A stretch of DNA of 64,000 nt from Bradyrhizobium sp. Ghvi (GCF_900115265.1 NZ_FOVU01000010.1:175452-239451); one strand, 5' to 3'; shown: positions 44,281 to 53,689, counted from the first letter of the stretch. The notes: generated by a model not told the origin, from the sequence alone. Made by a program: numbers and translations.

Positions 44281-44510
44281 GGAATCTACTCACTTCACCT
44301 TCTATTAACGGAAAGTTGCGCAGCCACGAGCACTAGAGTTGTGATCGCAAGATCCGGACCAATTTAGGTTTGTACTGTGCGTGATGTTCATTTGGTCGCC
44401 TTTAAATCGCGGTAGCGGGCAATTGGCCAGCTTTGACGCGTCGGGATACAGCCATCGCGGCCTGCAATAGTGGTAGCGAAGAATGCTCCGCGGATGGAGC
44501 GAATTTCCAA
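44281..44510. other. Intergenic gap inside the minus-strand glycan operon
   Basis: 230 bp between the glycosyltransferase start and the SGNH hydrolase stop, the only sizeable gap in the minus arm. It may hold a secondary promoter for the glycosyltransferase/acetyltransferase pair. No clear hairpin seen. Confidence 0.35.
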
Positions 44511-45221
44511 CTACCAGTTCCGATCGAGAATGATCTGAGCGACCGCGGTGGCGACTTTCGAGTATCCAAGTCGATTTAGGTGAATTTGATCTGCTCTATA
44601 TGTCGAAGCATTTGCGAGGGGGAATTGTAGTTGGATATCCAGGAAACTAGTGCCGTACGCGTGGGCCAACTCTCGGTTCAATTCCGAAATTTTGGTGTCT
44701 CCCAATTGTCCAGAGAGTTCGCCAGGATATTCTCCGCGAATAACTCCGAGCACCAGAAAGCGCGCCTGCCTCGGCAACGATGCCACCATTGCCGAGACGT
44801 CGTTTATGACTTCTCGCGTTTCCATATAGTTATTTCGTCCCGCCCAAATGATCGTTATTCCACCGTCGAGCCCGTCCGGTCGTTCGAGCATGCGCTTGCG
44901 GATTTGCCCCGAAGTCTCTCCGCCGACCCCACCGTTGTAACTGTTGCGGTAGAGAAGGTTGGCTAAGACACTACAATAATCTTCGTGGAGACTAGCACCC
45001 GTCCCGGCGGTCAAGCTGTCCCCCCAGCATGCAATGCTCGATTGTTCAATATCGTTGGCTCTCTCATCCCAAACACCTGCAGTGCTCTTGATCTTATGTA
45101 CGAGAGCCGAGGCGGCTGCCCTTGTCGTGATGCCGAAACCAATGGCTCCGGCCAGCACGCAATTTACTGAAACTGATACGAGCAGCAATGCCACTACGGG
45201 GAGGCGCGCGTACTTCATCAT
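44511..45221 (-). CDS. SGNH/GDSL hydrolase, membrane-anchored
   Basis: 236 residues with an N-terminal membrane or signal segment (LPVVALLLVSVSVNCVLAG). SGNH blocks: I, ACWGDSLTAG (Ser); II, GGVGGETS (Gly); III, WAGRNNY (Asn); V, RADQIHLNRLGY (Asp/His). Likely a periplasmic esterase or acetyltransferase acting on the glycan, perhaps opposing or extending O-acetylation. Start overlaps the flippase stop by 4 bp (45218-45221). A decayed paralog is at 41619. Confidence 0.85.
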   Translation of the reverse strand: MMKYARLPVVALLLVSVSVNCVLAGAIGFGITTRAAASALVHKIKSTAGVWDERANDIEQSSIACWGDSLTAGTGASLHEDYCSVLANLLYRNSYNGGVGGETSGQIRKRMLERPDGLDGGITIIWAGRNNYMETREVINDVSAMVASLPRQARFLVLGVIRGEYPGELSGQLGDTKISELNRELAHAYGTSFLDIQLQFPLANASTYRADQIHLNRLGYSKVATAVAQIILDRNW

Positions 45222-46588
45222 TCATTCACTCGCAATTCGATCAGGCGGGAAAATGACAGCAGTTGGAGACCCGTAATGATGACCATAAGAACATGCAGTC
45301 CCATGAGCGGCGCAGCGATAGCGACCAGGCTGCCGTAGTGTTGGCCCGCAAAATAGCAAAATCCGAGCCCAACGAGGCTTAAACCTGAAAACGCGCGAGA
45401 CAGGGCCACGTGCCGATTGATCGACGCCAGCGGCATCAGCCCCGCACTCCAGATCATCTCGGCAGCGACGGCAAGAAGTAGCACCACAAAGAAGGTCTGA
45501 TCCACCGACACCTTTCCGGAGGTCCAAAGCGCGATGATCCACTGTCCGGTCAGGCTCAGTGCAGCGATGTACAGAACGCTCAATCCAAGGGTCGCCCAAA
45601 GATGAAGTCGGGCGAGCTTGGCAAACTGTTGAAGCTTCCCTATGCCGAACAGGCGCGAGTATTCCGGCGTGAAGGCGAAGTTGATCATGTTGATGGCGGA
45701 TGTCCCGAGCCGCGCCAGCGTTCGTGCGGTCGAGAAAATAACTACCTGCACCGGGGTTCCGATCGCGCCAAGGATAAGAACGGGCCCTTGAATGGTCAGG
45801 GCCTGTCCGATCGAAACCAGCATGAAGCTCAGCGATGGATGAAACAGCCGCCTTGCCTCATCCAGTGACGCGTGTTGCCGGCCGAGAACCAGCCACCTCT
45901 CCAGGACCCTCAACCTGGCCCAGGTGGCGAGGTTGAATGTCAGGCGATTGGCGACGATCGCGACCGCCGCGGCGACGATGTCGCCCCCAAAGGCTGCCGC
46001 CGCCGCCGTAACAACGCCCTCCATCAATCTGGCGGATGCTCCCCATGCGACTTCTTCCGTGGGTTTCCCGATGCATCTTAGGCCGCTCGCCAGCAAGAGC
46101 AGATACTGGGTAAGCAGGACATTGGTGGCGAGCAGGAAGAGAACGATCTTGGCTGTCGCTTCAGTGACCGAGACCAGCGAAAAGAATGCGTCGATCCTGA
46201 TTGCCGGAAGTCCGAGCAGGAGGACGATGAGGATGCCTGTCACCACCGCGTTGAGCAGCATGAAGATGCTTTGATAGGTCACCAGCGCTCCGGATCGGTC
46301 TCCGCCGGCAACTTTGATTGTCATGACGTTCTTGGCGGCCATCGTGAAGCCGAAATCGGCGAACGTCAGGTAGGTCGGGATCGCGGACAACAGAAGCCAA
46401 ACGCCATAGCGCTCAGCGCCCCAATAGTGCAGCAGCACAGGGACAAGCGCGAGCTGGATGCCTACTGTCACCGCTTGGTTGTAGATCTGGGCTCCAAACG
46501 TGGACGCCAGTCGGCTGAATGATGATCGCCCCCGGGCGGGGTTCGTGTTGACTTGGCTAAACGTTGTAAGGGGGCTCAAGGAGATCAC
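45218..46588 (-). CDS. Wzx-like polysaccharide flippase
   Basis: 456 residues, about 12-14 membrane helices, MOP-superfamily pattern (FGAQIYNQAVTVGIQLALVP, YGVWLLLSAIPTYLTFADFG near the N-terminus). Moves the undecaprenyl-linked repeat unit across the inner membrane. Overlaps the SGNH gene by 4 bp; 23 bp after the GT9 gene stop. Confidence 0.88.
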   Translation of the reverse strand: MISLSPLTTFSQVNTNPARGRSSFSRLASTFGAQIYNQAVTVGIQLALVPVLLHYWGAERYGVWLLLSAIPTYLTFADFGFTMAAKNVMTIKVAGGDRSGALVTYQSIFMLLNAVVTGILIVLLLGLPAIRIDAFFSLVSVTEATAKIVLFLLATNVLLTQYLLLLASGLRCIGKPTEEVAWGASARLMEGVVTAAAAAFGGDIVAAAVAIVANRLTFNLATWARLRVLERWLVLGRQHASLDEARRLFHPSLSFMLVSIGQALTIQGPVLILGAIGTPVQVVIFSTARTLARLGTSAINMINFAFTPEYSRLFGIGKLQQFAKLARLHLWATLGLSVLYIAALSLTGQWIIALWTSGKVSVDQTFFVVLLLAVAAEMIWSAGLMPLASINRHVALSRAFSGLSLVGLGFCYFAGQHYGSLVAIAAPLMGLHVLMVIITGLQLLSFSRLIELRVNE

Positions 46589-46611
46589 CGGGCGACAGGA
46601 TTGGACGTCTA

Positions 46612-47667
46612 CTACGCGCGATGCTCGTTTAGCACTCGTGCAGACATCATGCTTACGACAGCTTGAACGACTTCATCTACGCCTATTGCTGATATCCCGC
46701 TCATGCTGTGAATGGAGCGATGTTGTTGGCCATATGGATGCCATTTCGCAGGCCGGTTGTGTGCGCTGAACAATCCCAAGCAAGGAACCCCCATCGCAGC
46801 TGCAAGATGTAGGGGGCCAGAATCGTGGCCTATAAATAATGTCGCTGACCGCATGGCGGCAGCCGTTTCTCGCGGCATCAACTTACCGCAGGCATTAACA
46901 GTACTGCCGCGCCAATTGCAGGCAACCAGCTTTGCTCGCTCGGCATCTTCGGCTGCGCCGACAATGAGTAACCCATGGTTTTCATATAGCCCGGAGAGTC
47001 TTTCGATGAGTTCGCGCCAGCGTGCTGCTCCCCAATCATTTTCTAGCACCTTTCCTCCCATGTTGATTGTAATGAAAGGATGGTTCAGTTTGGAGATGGT
47101 CCTGTCGCCAATCTTAAGCTCGTGCTCAGTTAGTAGGAGATCCCATGATGCCGCTTTCGCAAGATCAATTGACCCTAATGCAGAAAGCGTGCGCGCAAGC
47201 CTTTCGCATTCTCGCTCTTGAAAGCCCGTTTCGGGGTCGATCCGGTTGTTTTGAAGGTCAACTGTAGTGGGAAGTCCAACGATCTTGCGAATACCGCAAA
47301 GGCGAAAGAAGATCCAATCTCGGAATGCGTTTAGCCGGCCGCGGGCCGGCATGAGATAGATCATCATGTCGATCTTAAGGGCGCGAATTTGCTTTGATAG
47401 TTGCCACAGGGCTGAAGCGGATCTGATCCCGACGGGATAAGATAGAAAGCCGTGAATCAGACCGCTTGGGCCGACAATAGATTGGGCGGGAGCCGCCTTA
47501 GTGGACACTGGTATATTTGTGAGCAGAAGCCTCTTGGCGTTTGGATAGGTCTGAGCAATCTTGTGGAGGCAAGGAAGCGCAACGATAGTGTCGCCAAGAC
47601 TTCCCAATCTGTACACGAGTAAAGTGTCAGGGGGCGTAGTCATCGGGACAGTAGGCCTTGCGATCAT
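46612..47667 (-). CDS. Glycosyltransferase family 9 (heptosyltransferase-like)
   Basis: 351 residues. GT9 features: N-terminal LLVYRLGSLGDTIVALPCLH, and C-terminal MRSATLFIGHDSGPLHLAAA with MGVPCLGLFSAHNRPAKWHP. GT9 enzymes use ADP-heptose. The adjacent hldE (4-bp overlap at 47664) supports heptose as donor. Probably adds heptose to the repeat unit rather than to lipid A core; inference. Confidence 0.9.
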   Translation of the reverse strand: MIARPTVPMTTPPDTLLVYRLGSLGDTIVALPCLHKIAQTYPNAKRLLLTNIPVSTKAAPAQSIVGPSGLIHGFLSYPVGIRSASALWQLSKQIRALKIDMMIYLMPARGRLNAFRDWIFFRLCGIRKIVGLPTTVDLQNNRIDPETGFQERECERLARTLSALGSIDLAKAASWDLLLTEHELKIGDRTISKLNHPFITINMGGKVLENDWGAARWRELIERLSGLYENHGLLIVGAAEDAERAKLVACNWRGSTVNACGKLMPRETAAAMRSATLFIGHDSGPLHLAAAMGVPCLGLFSAHNRPAKWHPYGQQHRSIHSMSGISAIGVDEVVQAVVSMMSARVLNEHRA

Positions 47668-49130
47668 CTCGTGCTCTCGCTGGCAATTTGCGCGATGACG
47701 CTCGAGGTGCTGCGTCCTGGCACGAACTCGCTCCGTAGGACAGAACCGCCGTTGGCAAGCACAAATGATGCGCCGACGATCTGGTCGATCTGGTAGTCCG
47801 CCCCCTTCACTAGCACGTCAGGGCAGATGGATTCGATGATCTCGAGGGGCGTATCTTCCTCAAATATCACGACGGCATCCACCATCTTCAATGAGGCGAG
47901 TAGAAGAGCCCGGTCAGTCTCGTTGTTGATTGGTCGAGTGGGGCCCTTCAGGCGTCCAACTGATTCGTCGCTGTTCACGGCGACGACGAGGCGATCGCAA
48001 CTTGACCTTGCGAAGTTAAGGAGCTTCAGATGCCCGACATGAAGAATATCGAAACATCCGTTTGTAAAGCCAATTCGCAGACCGTCTCGCTTCCACAGCG
48101 CGACGCGCGACTTGACGTCGTTGAGGGGGAAAAGACGCTGTGATGTTTCATTGTCGGAGAATTGTTGGGTGGAGGAAAGTGCCTCGAGAAGCTCGCTTCT
48201 CGTGACGGTAGCGGTGTCGTGTTTGCCAACCGCCACCCCGGCAGCACAGTTTGCAATCGCCGCCGCTTCGTCCAGTTCGGCGCCGGCGCCGACGGCCAAG
48301 GATAGCGTGGCAATTGCGGTGTCGCCGGCGCCGACCACGTCGGCCACCTCGCGCGCCGTAGCGCTGATGTGGACCGGCTCTTTCTTGCGGGACAGGAGCG
48401 TCATGCCCTTTTCGGCACGGGTGACGAGTATGCTTTCGATGGTCGTATTGCTCAAGACCTTGTGACAGGCCCGAACGGCGGAGTCGTGGTCGAGTGCAGG
48501 GTCGATGCCGGTTGCAGCAAGCAGTTCCTTGGAATTAGGCGTGATCACGGTCGCGCCCGAATATCGCTCGAGGTGCTGCGATTTGGGATCGACCAGGACT
48601 GGTATCTTTGCTTCTTGTGCAAGCTGGACAGTTCGCCGAATTACAGTGTCGGTCAGGACGCCCTTCGCATAGTCCGAGAGCACGATCACATCGTGGCCCG
48701 GCAGTATCCGCGAGATAAGATTGAGCAGTTCTTGCTCCAAAGCTTGCGGCAGATCTTCGTCGCTCTCGATGTCGGCGCGAATGACATGTTGTCCTTGCGA
48801 GACGTAGCGGACTTTCTCGGTAGTCGGACGCGCGGCAGATGCCACGAACTGAACCGAAATGCGCGTGTCGCGCTCGAGTTCACCCATGAGTGTCCTGCCG
48901 GCCTCATCATCGCCGATCAAGCCGATCAGCGTGCAGGAGCCGCTGAGAGAGCTTATGTTTCGGGCGACGTTGGCTGCGCCACCGGGGATCTTCTCAGACT
49001 TCCTGATCGATATCACCGGAACGGGGCGCTCTGGAGAGATCCGCTTGATGTCCCCGCCGATGAAGCGGTCGAGCATCACGTCGCCTATGCACAACACTCG
49101 TACGGATGAAAACTTATCTACTGTGGACAT
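47664..49130 (-). CDS. hldE: Bifunctional heptose 7-phosphate kinase / heptose 1-phosphate adenylyltransferase HldE
   Basis: 488 residues. N-terminal PfkB-family kinase domain (about 1-320): IPGGAANVARNISSLSG and the catalytic VVGAGDTAIATLSL. C-terminal nucleotidyltransferase domain (about 345-485): FTNGCFDILHVGHLKLLNFA with HxGH and SSVIAQI at the end. Together they make ADP-D-glycero-beta-D-manno-heptose from heptose 7-phosphate, apart from the phosphatase step. GmhA and GmhB are not in the window. Start overlaps the AGE-family gene (49114-49130). Confidence 0.94.
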   Translation of the reverse strand: MSTVDKFSSVRVLCIGDVMLDRFIGGDIKRISPERPVPVISIRKSEKIPGGAANVARNISSLSGSCTLIGLIGDDEAGRTLMGELERDTRISVQFVASAARPTTEKVRYVSQGQHVIRADIESDEDLPQALEQELLNLISRILPGHDVIVLSDYAKGVLTDTVIRRTVQLAQEAKIPVLVDPKSQHLERYSGATVITPNSKELLAATGIDPALDHDSAVRACHKVLSNTTIESILVTRAEKGMTLLSRKKEPVHISATAREVADVVGAGDTAIATLSLAVGAGAELDEAAAIANCAAGVAVGKHDTATVTRSELLEALSSTQQFSDNETSQRLFPLNDVKSRVALWKRDGLRIGFTNGCFDILHVGHLKLLNFARSSCDRLVVAVNSDESVGRLKGPTRPINNETDRALLLASLKMVDAVVIFEEDTPLEIIESICPDVLVKGADYQIDQIVGASFVLANGGSVLRSEFVPGRSTSSVIAQIASESTR

Positions 49131-50319
49131 CGTATGCCTGAATCTCCTGAGGAGCGGCGTGATAGCCTGGTTTTGGGATGTGTGCTGCTACAGAGTCCGC
49201 CAGCGCCGAAAATGCGCCCACGATGTGATAGAGGGAGGTTGCGGGCGCAGGCTCAAGGATGAACTGATCGCGAGAGCCGTCATGCCGTTCCACCCAGAGC
49301 CCGGGCGCAGGAGCGGCATCGAGAAAGCGCCACAGAGCGGTGGTTGCTTGTTCGAGCATTGTCGTGTGGTTGGACGATGCACTTTCCAAAACGCTGACTT
49401 CTGCGCGGATCCACTCGGCATGAGGCCACAGCCTTACAGTTGCCCCGGGCGCATTCCCCTCGATGCCCAATTCTCCGAACAGGAGACCGGTCTTTATGTT
49501 TTTTCCGGACGAATGAGCAAATCGATAGATCTGATCCAAGTGGGACTGAGGCTTTCCTGTCGCCTGCTGATATTGCGTGAGAAGCCAGATCCACTCGAAC
49601 AGATGGCCTGGCTCTACGACCTTGCACGCGGCCCAGTGGCGCGATAGCGAGTCGTCGAAGTACTCACCGATTGCTCCTGAAGCCGGGTCCCAAAAGTGCC
49701 GCTCGAACACGGACACGAGGTCGTCGGCCAGGCGCCTGAAGCTTCCCGTTTCGTCGAACGGAAGCCAAGCAAGGCTCGCCTCGAGCAGGTGCATATGTGG
49801 ATTTTGCCGCCTTGGTTCCTGATGCGGCGAACCTTCCAGAAAACCAACGATCGGGTGACGGAGGTGGGTGTTGAGATGCTCAACGAGGAGAAGTGCCTCT
49901 TGGCGCTCTCGTTCTCGCTTCAGCAGCCGATAGGAATGGGCGAGGCTGAACAGCACGAAAGCTAGATCGTAGGTGTCCTGGTCTTTCGACCGTGGTTGGC
50001 AGTCCAAGTCAAAATGCGAGAGATAGCCGCCGGATGGACTTTGTGCTTTGGAATACAAGAACTCCAAACCGTGTTCGACAGCAGCTTTTCCTTCATGGAA
50101 GCCCATCCGGCAGGCCTCGGAGAAGACATAGATCTGTCGCGTCGCGGTTCTTAGGCGTTTTCGGCTCGCACCGTTTGCGAGCGTCGTGAGCTCAAGCGCA
50201 TCATAGAAGCCGCCTTGCTTCCAATCGATTCCGTTGTTGAACCAGATGGGCGCGGCACAATTCACAACCCAGTCTCGCCCCTTCTCGGCTTGTTTGATCA
50301 AAGTGCTACACATTTGCAT
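49114..50319 (-). CDS. AGE-family epimerase/isomerase
   Basis: 401 residues of the (alpha/alpha)6-barrel N-acylglucosamine 2-epimerase family. Motifs: FNNGIDWKQGGFYDALEL, RQIYVFSEACRMGF, NPHMHLLEASLAWLPF and VVEPGHLFEWIWLL. Members interconvert sugars or sugar phosphates (GlcNAc/ManNAc, mannose/fructose and others); substrate cannot be read from sequence. First in a tightly overlapping set with hldE, GT9 and flippase, so it may supply or edit a sugar for this glycan. Confidence 0.88.
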   Translation of the reverse strand: MQMCSTLIKQAEKGRDWVVNCAAPIWFNNGIDWKQGGFYDALELTTLANGASRKRLRTATRQIYVFSEACRMGFHEGKAAVEHGLEFLYSKAQSPSGGYLSHFDLDCQPRSKDQDTYDLAFVLFSLAHSYRLLKRERERQEALLLVEHLNTHLRHPIVGFLEGSPHQEPRRQNPHMHLLEASLAWLPFDETGSFRRLADDLVSVFERHFWDPASGAIGEYFDDSLSRHWAACKVVEPGHLFEWIWLLTQYQQATGKPQSHLDQIYRFAHSSGKNIKTGLLFGELGIEGNAPGATVRLWPHAEWIRAEVSVLESASSNHTTMLEQATTALWRFLDAAPAPGLWVERHDGSRDQFILEPAPATSLYHIVGAFSALADSVAAHIPKPGYHAAPQEIQAYDVHSR

Positions 50320-50382
50320 TACTGGCAGGTCGTTTGGCTGCTGTTGACAGCAAACCGACGTGCCGAGATCCTCTGTGATTTT

Positions 50383-51882
50383 TTAATAGGCCGCGCGCTG
50401 GCCGAAACTTACGAGGGTTGTCTTGAAAAGTATGATCAAGTCCAACCACAGGGTCCAATTGTTGATGTACCACAGATCGTATTCGATCCGCTTCTCCATC
50501 AACTGCAAGCTTTGGGTTTCTCCGCGATAACCATTAACCTGGGCCCAACCCGTGATGCCGGGCTTGACGTGGTGGCGGAAGGCGTAATTGCCGATGATCT
50601 GTTCATATTCCGAATTGTGGGCGGCCGCGTGGGGGCGGGGGCCGACCAGCGACATGTCGCCCTTGAGCACGTTGAAGAGTTGAGGCAGCTCGTCGATCGA
50701 GGTTTTGCGCAGCCATTTGCCGATGGCGGTGACACGTGGGTCGTTCTTCTGTGCCTGCACGATGGTCGGGCCGTCCTCGAGCACGCGCATGGTGCGGAAT
50801 TTGAAGATCTTGAAGGCGCGGCCGTTGAACCCGTTGCGGGTCTGCCGGAAGAACACTGGGCCCTTCGAGGTGAGCTTGATTATGATCGCAGTCATCAACA
50901 TCACGGGCGCGAACACGATCAGCGCGAGGCTTGCTCCCACGAGATCCAGCGCCCGCTTCAGCGCGCGTTCCTTCCAGGACAAGGGCGCGCGGCGCAGCTC
51001 GGCCGTGAAAGTGTTGCCGGTGCTCACCAGTGGATAGCGCAGGAAGCGCGCGGCGTGCGCGTCCGGCACCAAATGCACCGGCAAGGGCAGGATCTTCAGC
51101 GCGTCCAGAATGCTGTCGATCGCATGCTGCCGGCTCCAGTTCATCAGGAGGAAGACGTGCTCGATCCGCTCCTCTCGCGCATAGGCGACCAGTTCCTCGA
51201 AGCGCGGCGCGAGCGAGGAGAGCAGCAGGGGCGAAGCGAGATCCTTGGCGCGGATCTCCATGATCCGCATCAGCCGGTAGCCGTGTCGGCCGAGGTCGGA
51301 GATCGTATTGGAGGACGCGGCCAAGCCGAATTCGGCGATCATGATCGCCCGTCCGTTGGCGAAGGCGCCGGTACGCAAGGCCCTCGCCGTCCAGCGCGCC
51401 GCGGCGGCCTTCCAGGCCAGCAGCATGGTAAGGCCAATCAGGTAGAACGAGATCGTGGTGCCGCGGGAGAATTCCTCGCTGACCTTCATCGTAAAGGCGA
51501 TCGCCAGCAACGCGCCGAACACGCCAGTCCACGTCGTCAGCGTCATCCGGAAACTGCGCGGCAGGTTGGTGACGGTCTTCAGGCGATAGCCGTGCTGCAC
51601 GATAGTTAGAAGGGTGAAATTTATTGCAACCAGCACGCTCGCCGCCGCATAGACGTCGGCCTTGCCGACGGTGCCGGCTGTTGCGAGGTGGTAACCGATC
51701 GCACACCCAATGCCGCTGATCACAATCAAAGCGGCATCGATGATCGCCACCAGTCGCTCGACAAGCACAGGGCGCAGCCAATTCAGTGAAAAGCCTGTGG
51801 AAGCAAGCGGCGCTTGCTTGAGAACGCGAATTTCCGTCTCAGAATCAGGGAGTGGGACCGGTCGAGTGGAAAGAATTGTCAT
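50383..51882 (-). CDS. Undecaprenyl-phosphate glycosyl-1-phosphate transferase (priming enzyme)
   Basis: 499 residues, WbaP/WcaJ/ExoY family. Four to five N-terminal hydrophobic segments and a cytoplasmic CoA-binding-like region, then the conserved C-terminal catalytic block: WKERALKRALDLVGASLALI, FRQTRNGFNGRAFKIFKFRT, RVTAIGKWLRKTSIDELPQL and SLVGPRPHA. It starts repeat-unit synthesis by transferring hexose-1-phosphate to undecaprenyl phosphate. First gene of the minus-strand operon; divergent from the substrate-binding protein gene. Confidence 0.94.
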   Translation of the reverse strand: MTILSTRPVPLPDSETEIRVLKQAPLASTGFSLNWLRPVLVERLVAIIDAALIVISGIGCAIGYHLATAGTVGKADVYAAASVLVAINFTLLTIVQHGYRLKTVTNLPRSFRMTLTTWTGVFGALLAIAFTMKVSEEFSRGTTISFYLIGLTMLLAWKAAAARWTARALRTGAFANGRAIMIAEFGLAASSNTISDLGRHGYRLMRIMEIRAKDLASPLLLSSLAPRFEELVAYAREERIEHVFLLMNWSRQHAIDSILDALKILPLPVHLVPDAHAARFLRYPLVSTGNTFTAELRRAPLSWKERALKRALDLVGASLALIVFAPVMLMTAIIIKLTSKGPVFFRQTRNGFNGRAFKIFKFRTMRVLEDGPTIVQAQKNDPRVTAIGKWLRKTSIDELPQLFNVLKGDMSLVGPRPHAAAHNSEYEQIIGNYAFRHHVKPGITGWAQVNGYRGETQSLQLMEKRIEYDLWYINNWTLWLDLIILFKTTLVSFGQRAAY

Positions 51883-52054
51883 CCTGCCAAATCCATTTGA
51901 CCTAAAAATTCACTGTCCAATGCCGCCGTGCTATCGGGCAAAATCGCTGCTAAAACAATGAGTAGGAAAAATTAACCTTACCCCACAGGCCCGATTGTAG
52001 CCCATCTCGCCCCGGTTGATATGTTAAATTTCACAACCCGTTAGGAATTTCGCG

Positions 52055-53137
52055 TTGCCTCGAACCAAGTCACGGCGGCGATCCCGGCCGCTCGGAAGTC
52101 GCTCCTTGGCCATTGGCCTTGTTGCCCTGGCGCTGGTGGGGACAGTACTTCTCCTTCTGCGACCCGACGTGGGACCAATCCAGGCACCGACCGCTCCCAA
52201 GGCCGCGGAGGTCAAGCTTTTGCTGGATGGGCCATACGGGGCGCGATTTGCCGGCGAACTCAGCGCTTCCAAACAGGGATACTTTTCCTCCCGTATTGAA
52301 TTGGCCGCCCAACCCGAAGACCCTGATTTCGTCCAGACCATTGCACGCCAACATGCCATCGGCGTGACGAGCGGCCAGAAGTTTCTGCTGGCAACTTGGC
52401 GAGGTGTTCCCGTGACTGCCTTCGCCGCGAGCTTTCTGGACACTTCTGTTGCAATCTTCACCCTCGAAAGTTCGGGATTGCGGCGGCCCGCCGATTTGGT
52501 GGGGAAGCGGGTGGGGTATCGCAGGGCGAGCGAGGGAGATGTCGTTTTCGATGCCATGATGGCGCAGCTCGGGCTCCCGCGAAGCCAGATCACCAAGGTG
52601 CCCGAGCGCGATAGCTTTGATGCCTTGCGGGCCGGGGATGTGGATGCGATCATCGCTGCGATCGACCAGCAACCGGATCCCGCTAGTCCGGCCTTCGTCA
52701 AACTGAATGTCATCAAACCACAAGACTACGGCATCCATGTCCCTGGATTGGTGTACTTCGCTAGCAATGATGTCGTCCATGAACGGCCATCCATAATTGC
52801 CGACGTCCTGCAGGGCCTCATCCGCGGATGGCAATTTGTCTACTCAGACTATGCACGCAGCGTGCCCGTTCTCGCCGGTGCTGACCCCGTGAGGCTGAAT
52901 TCCGCGCGACTGAGGTTCGAGCTGCAGCAGCAGCGAGCCCTGGTGTTGCCAACGGGGGGGCGTATTGCTGATTACGACGAAAGCCGCTGGAGAACCCTGC
53001 GGGACATCCTCATTTTCGCTAAACTGGGCGAAGAAGAAGTGCCCCTGGCTCAAACGGTCGACTACCAATTTCTCCGGGATGTATACCGCCGTTCACCTGA
53101 CCTCGGGACGCCGGCGGCCTGGAGCGGGGAGAAGTAG
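52055..53137 (+). CDS. Membrane-anchored NMT1/THI5-like substrate-binding protein
   Basis: 360 residues from a TTG (TAGGAA about 8 bases upstream); no good ATG is available. Hydrophobic anchor at about 19-38 (AIGLVALALVGTVLLLLRP), then a periplasmic binding-protein fold: VKLLLDGPYGARFAGELSAS, IGVTSGQKFLLATWRGVPV, RPADLVGKRVGYRRASEGD. This is the ABC substrate-binding fold used for thiamine precursors, sulphonates and nitrate. No ABC permease or ATPase is nearby. Confidence 0.78.
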   Translation: MPRTKSRRRSRPLGSRSLAIGLVALALVGTVLLLLRPDVGPIQAPTAPKAAEVKLLLDGPYGARFAGELSASKQGYFSSRIELAAQPEDPDFVQTIARQHAIGVTSGQKFLLATWRGVPVTAFAASFLDTSVAIFTLESSGLRRPADLVGKRVGYRRASEGDVVFDAMMAQLGLPRSQITKVPERDSFDALRAGDVDAIIAAIDQQPDPASPAFVKLNVIKPQDYGIHVPGLVYFASNDVVHERPSIIADVLQGLIRGWQFVYSDYARSVPVLAGADPVRLNSARLRFELQQQRALVLPTGGRIADYDESRWRTLRDILIFAKLGEEEVPLAQTVDYQFLRDVYRRSPDLGTPAAWSGEK

Positions 53138-53346
53138 GGCCGAGAAGCCACAGTTCTGCGCCATATCGCCTCAAAGCGCCATCTGTCGAACTCGTTCAGT
53201 TGCCATCCCGCCTGTACCCTTGCTAGTGTTAATCAGTTATTTGGGCTGGTTCGCGGTGTGCTCCACCGATCGTGGCCCGTCAGGACGTTCCTGACGAGGA
53301 AATTGCGGTCATGGAGTAGCTCCGCAGGGTCGAGGAGCTTTTGGCT

Positions 53347-53619
53347 ATGTTCAAAACGATTATGAAGGCGGGGCTTTTTGCTGCGACTCTTTCGTTTCTT
53401 GCTGCGAGCGGGGCGAGCGCGGCAATGCAGATGCCGGCGCCAGCGGCTCTGTTGACTGGCCAGGGCCATGTCACCCCGATTACTTTCTGGGCGCAACCTT
53501 ACCCTTACGGTTTTGTCCCGCGGCATCATTGTCCGCTCGTGCGCGTCGAAACACCCTATGGCTGGTACATGGAGCGCGTCTGCGCGCCGATTGGCCCCGT
53601 CTTGCGTCGGGCTTACTAA
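53347..53619 (+). CDS. Small secreted His/Tyr/Pro-containing protein
   Basis: 90 residues from ATG 53347 (GAGGAG 9 bases upstream). Signal peptide (AATLSFLAASGASAA), then Pro/Tyr-rich mature part with FVPRHHCPLVRVETPYGWYM and CAPIGPVLRR (two cysteines). Widely seen small secreted protein pattern in Bradyrhizobium-like genomes; function unknown. A terminator follows. Confidence 0.65.
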   Translation: MFKTIMKAGLFAATLSFLAASGASAAMQMPAPAALLTGQGHVTPITFWAQPYPYGFVPRHHCPLVRVETPYGWYMERVCAPIGPVLRRAY

Positions 53620-53648
53620 CCAGCGGCTGGCCGTATCATCGCTTTGTC

Positions 53649-53689
53649 AAGGCAGCTGCGTAGTTAGCGTAGCTGCCTTGCTCGTTTTT
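53649..53689 (+). terminator. Rho-independent terminator
   Basis: 9-bp stem AAGGCAGCT (53649-53657) / AGCTGCCTT (53671-53679) with a 13-base loop, then GCTCGTTTTT. 30 bp after the small secreted protein gene. Confidence 0.8.

Noticed and set aside
50215..51609. 464-codon plus-strand frame
   Set aside because: Antisense to the priming transferase, which has all family motifs.
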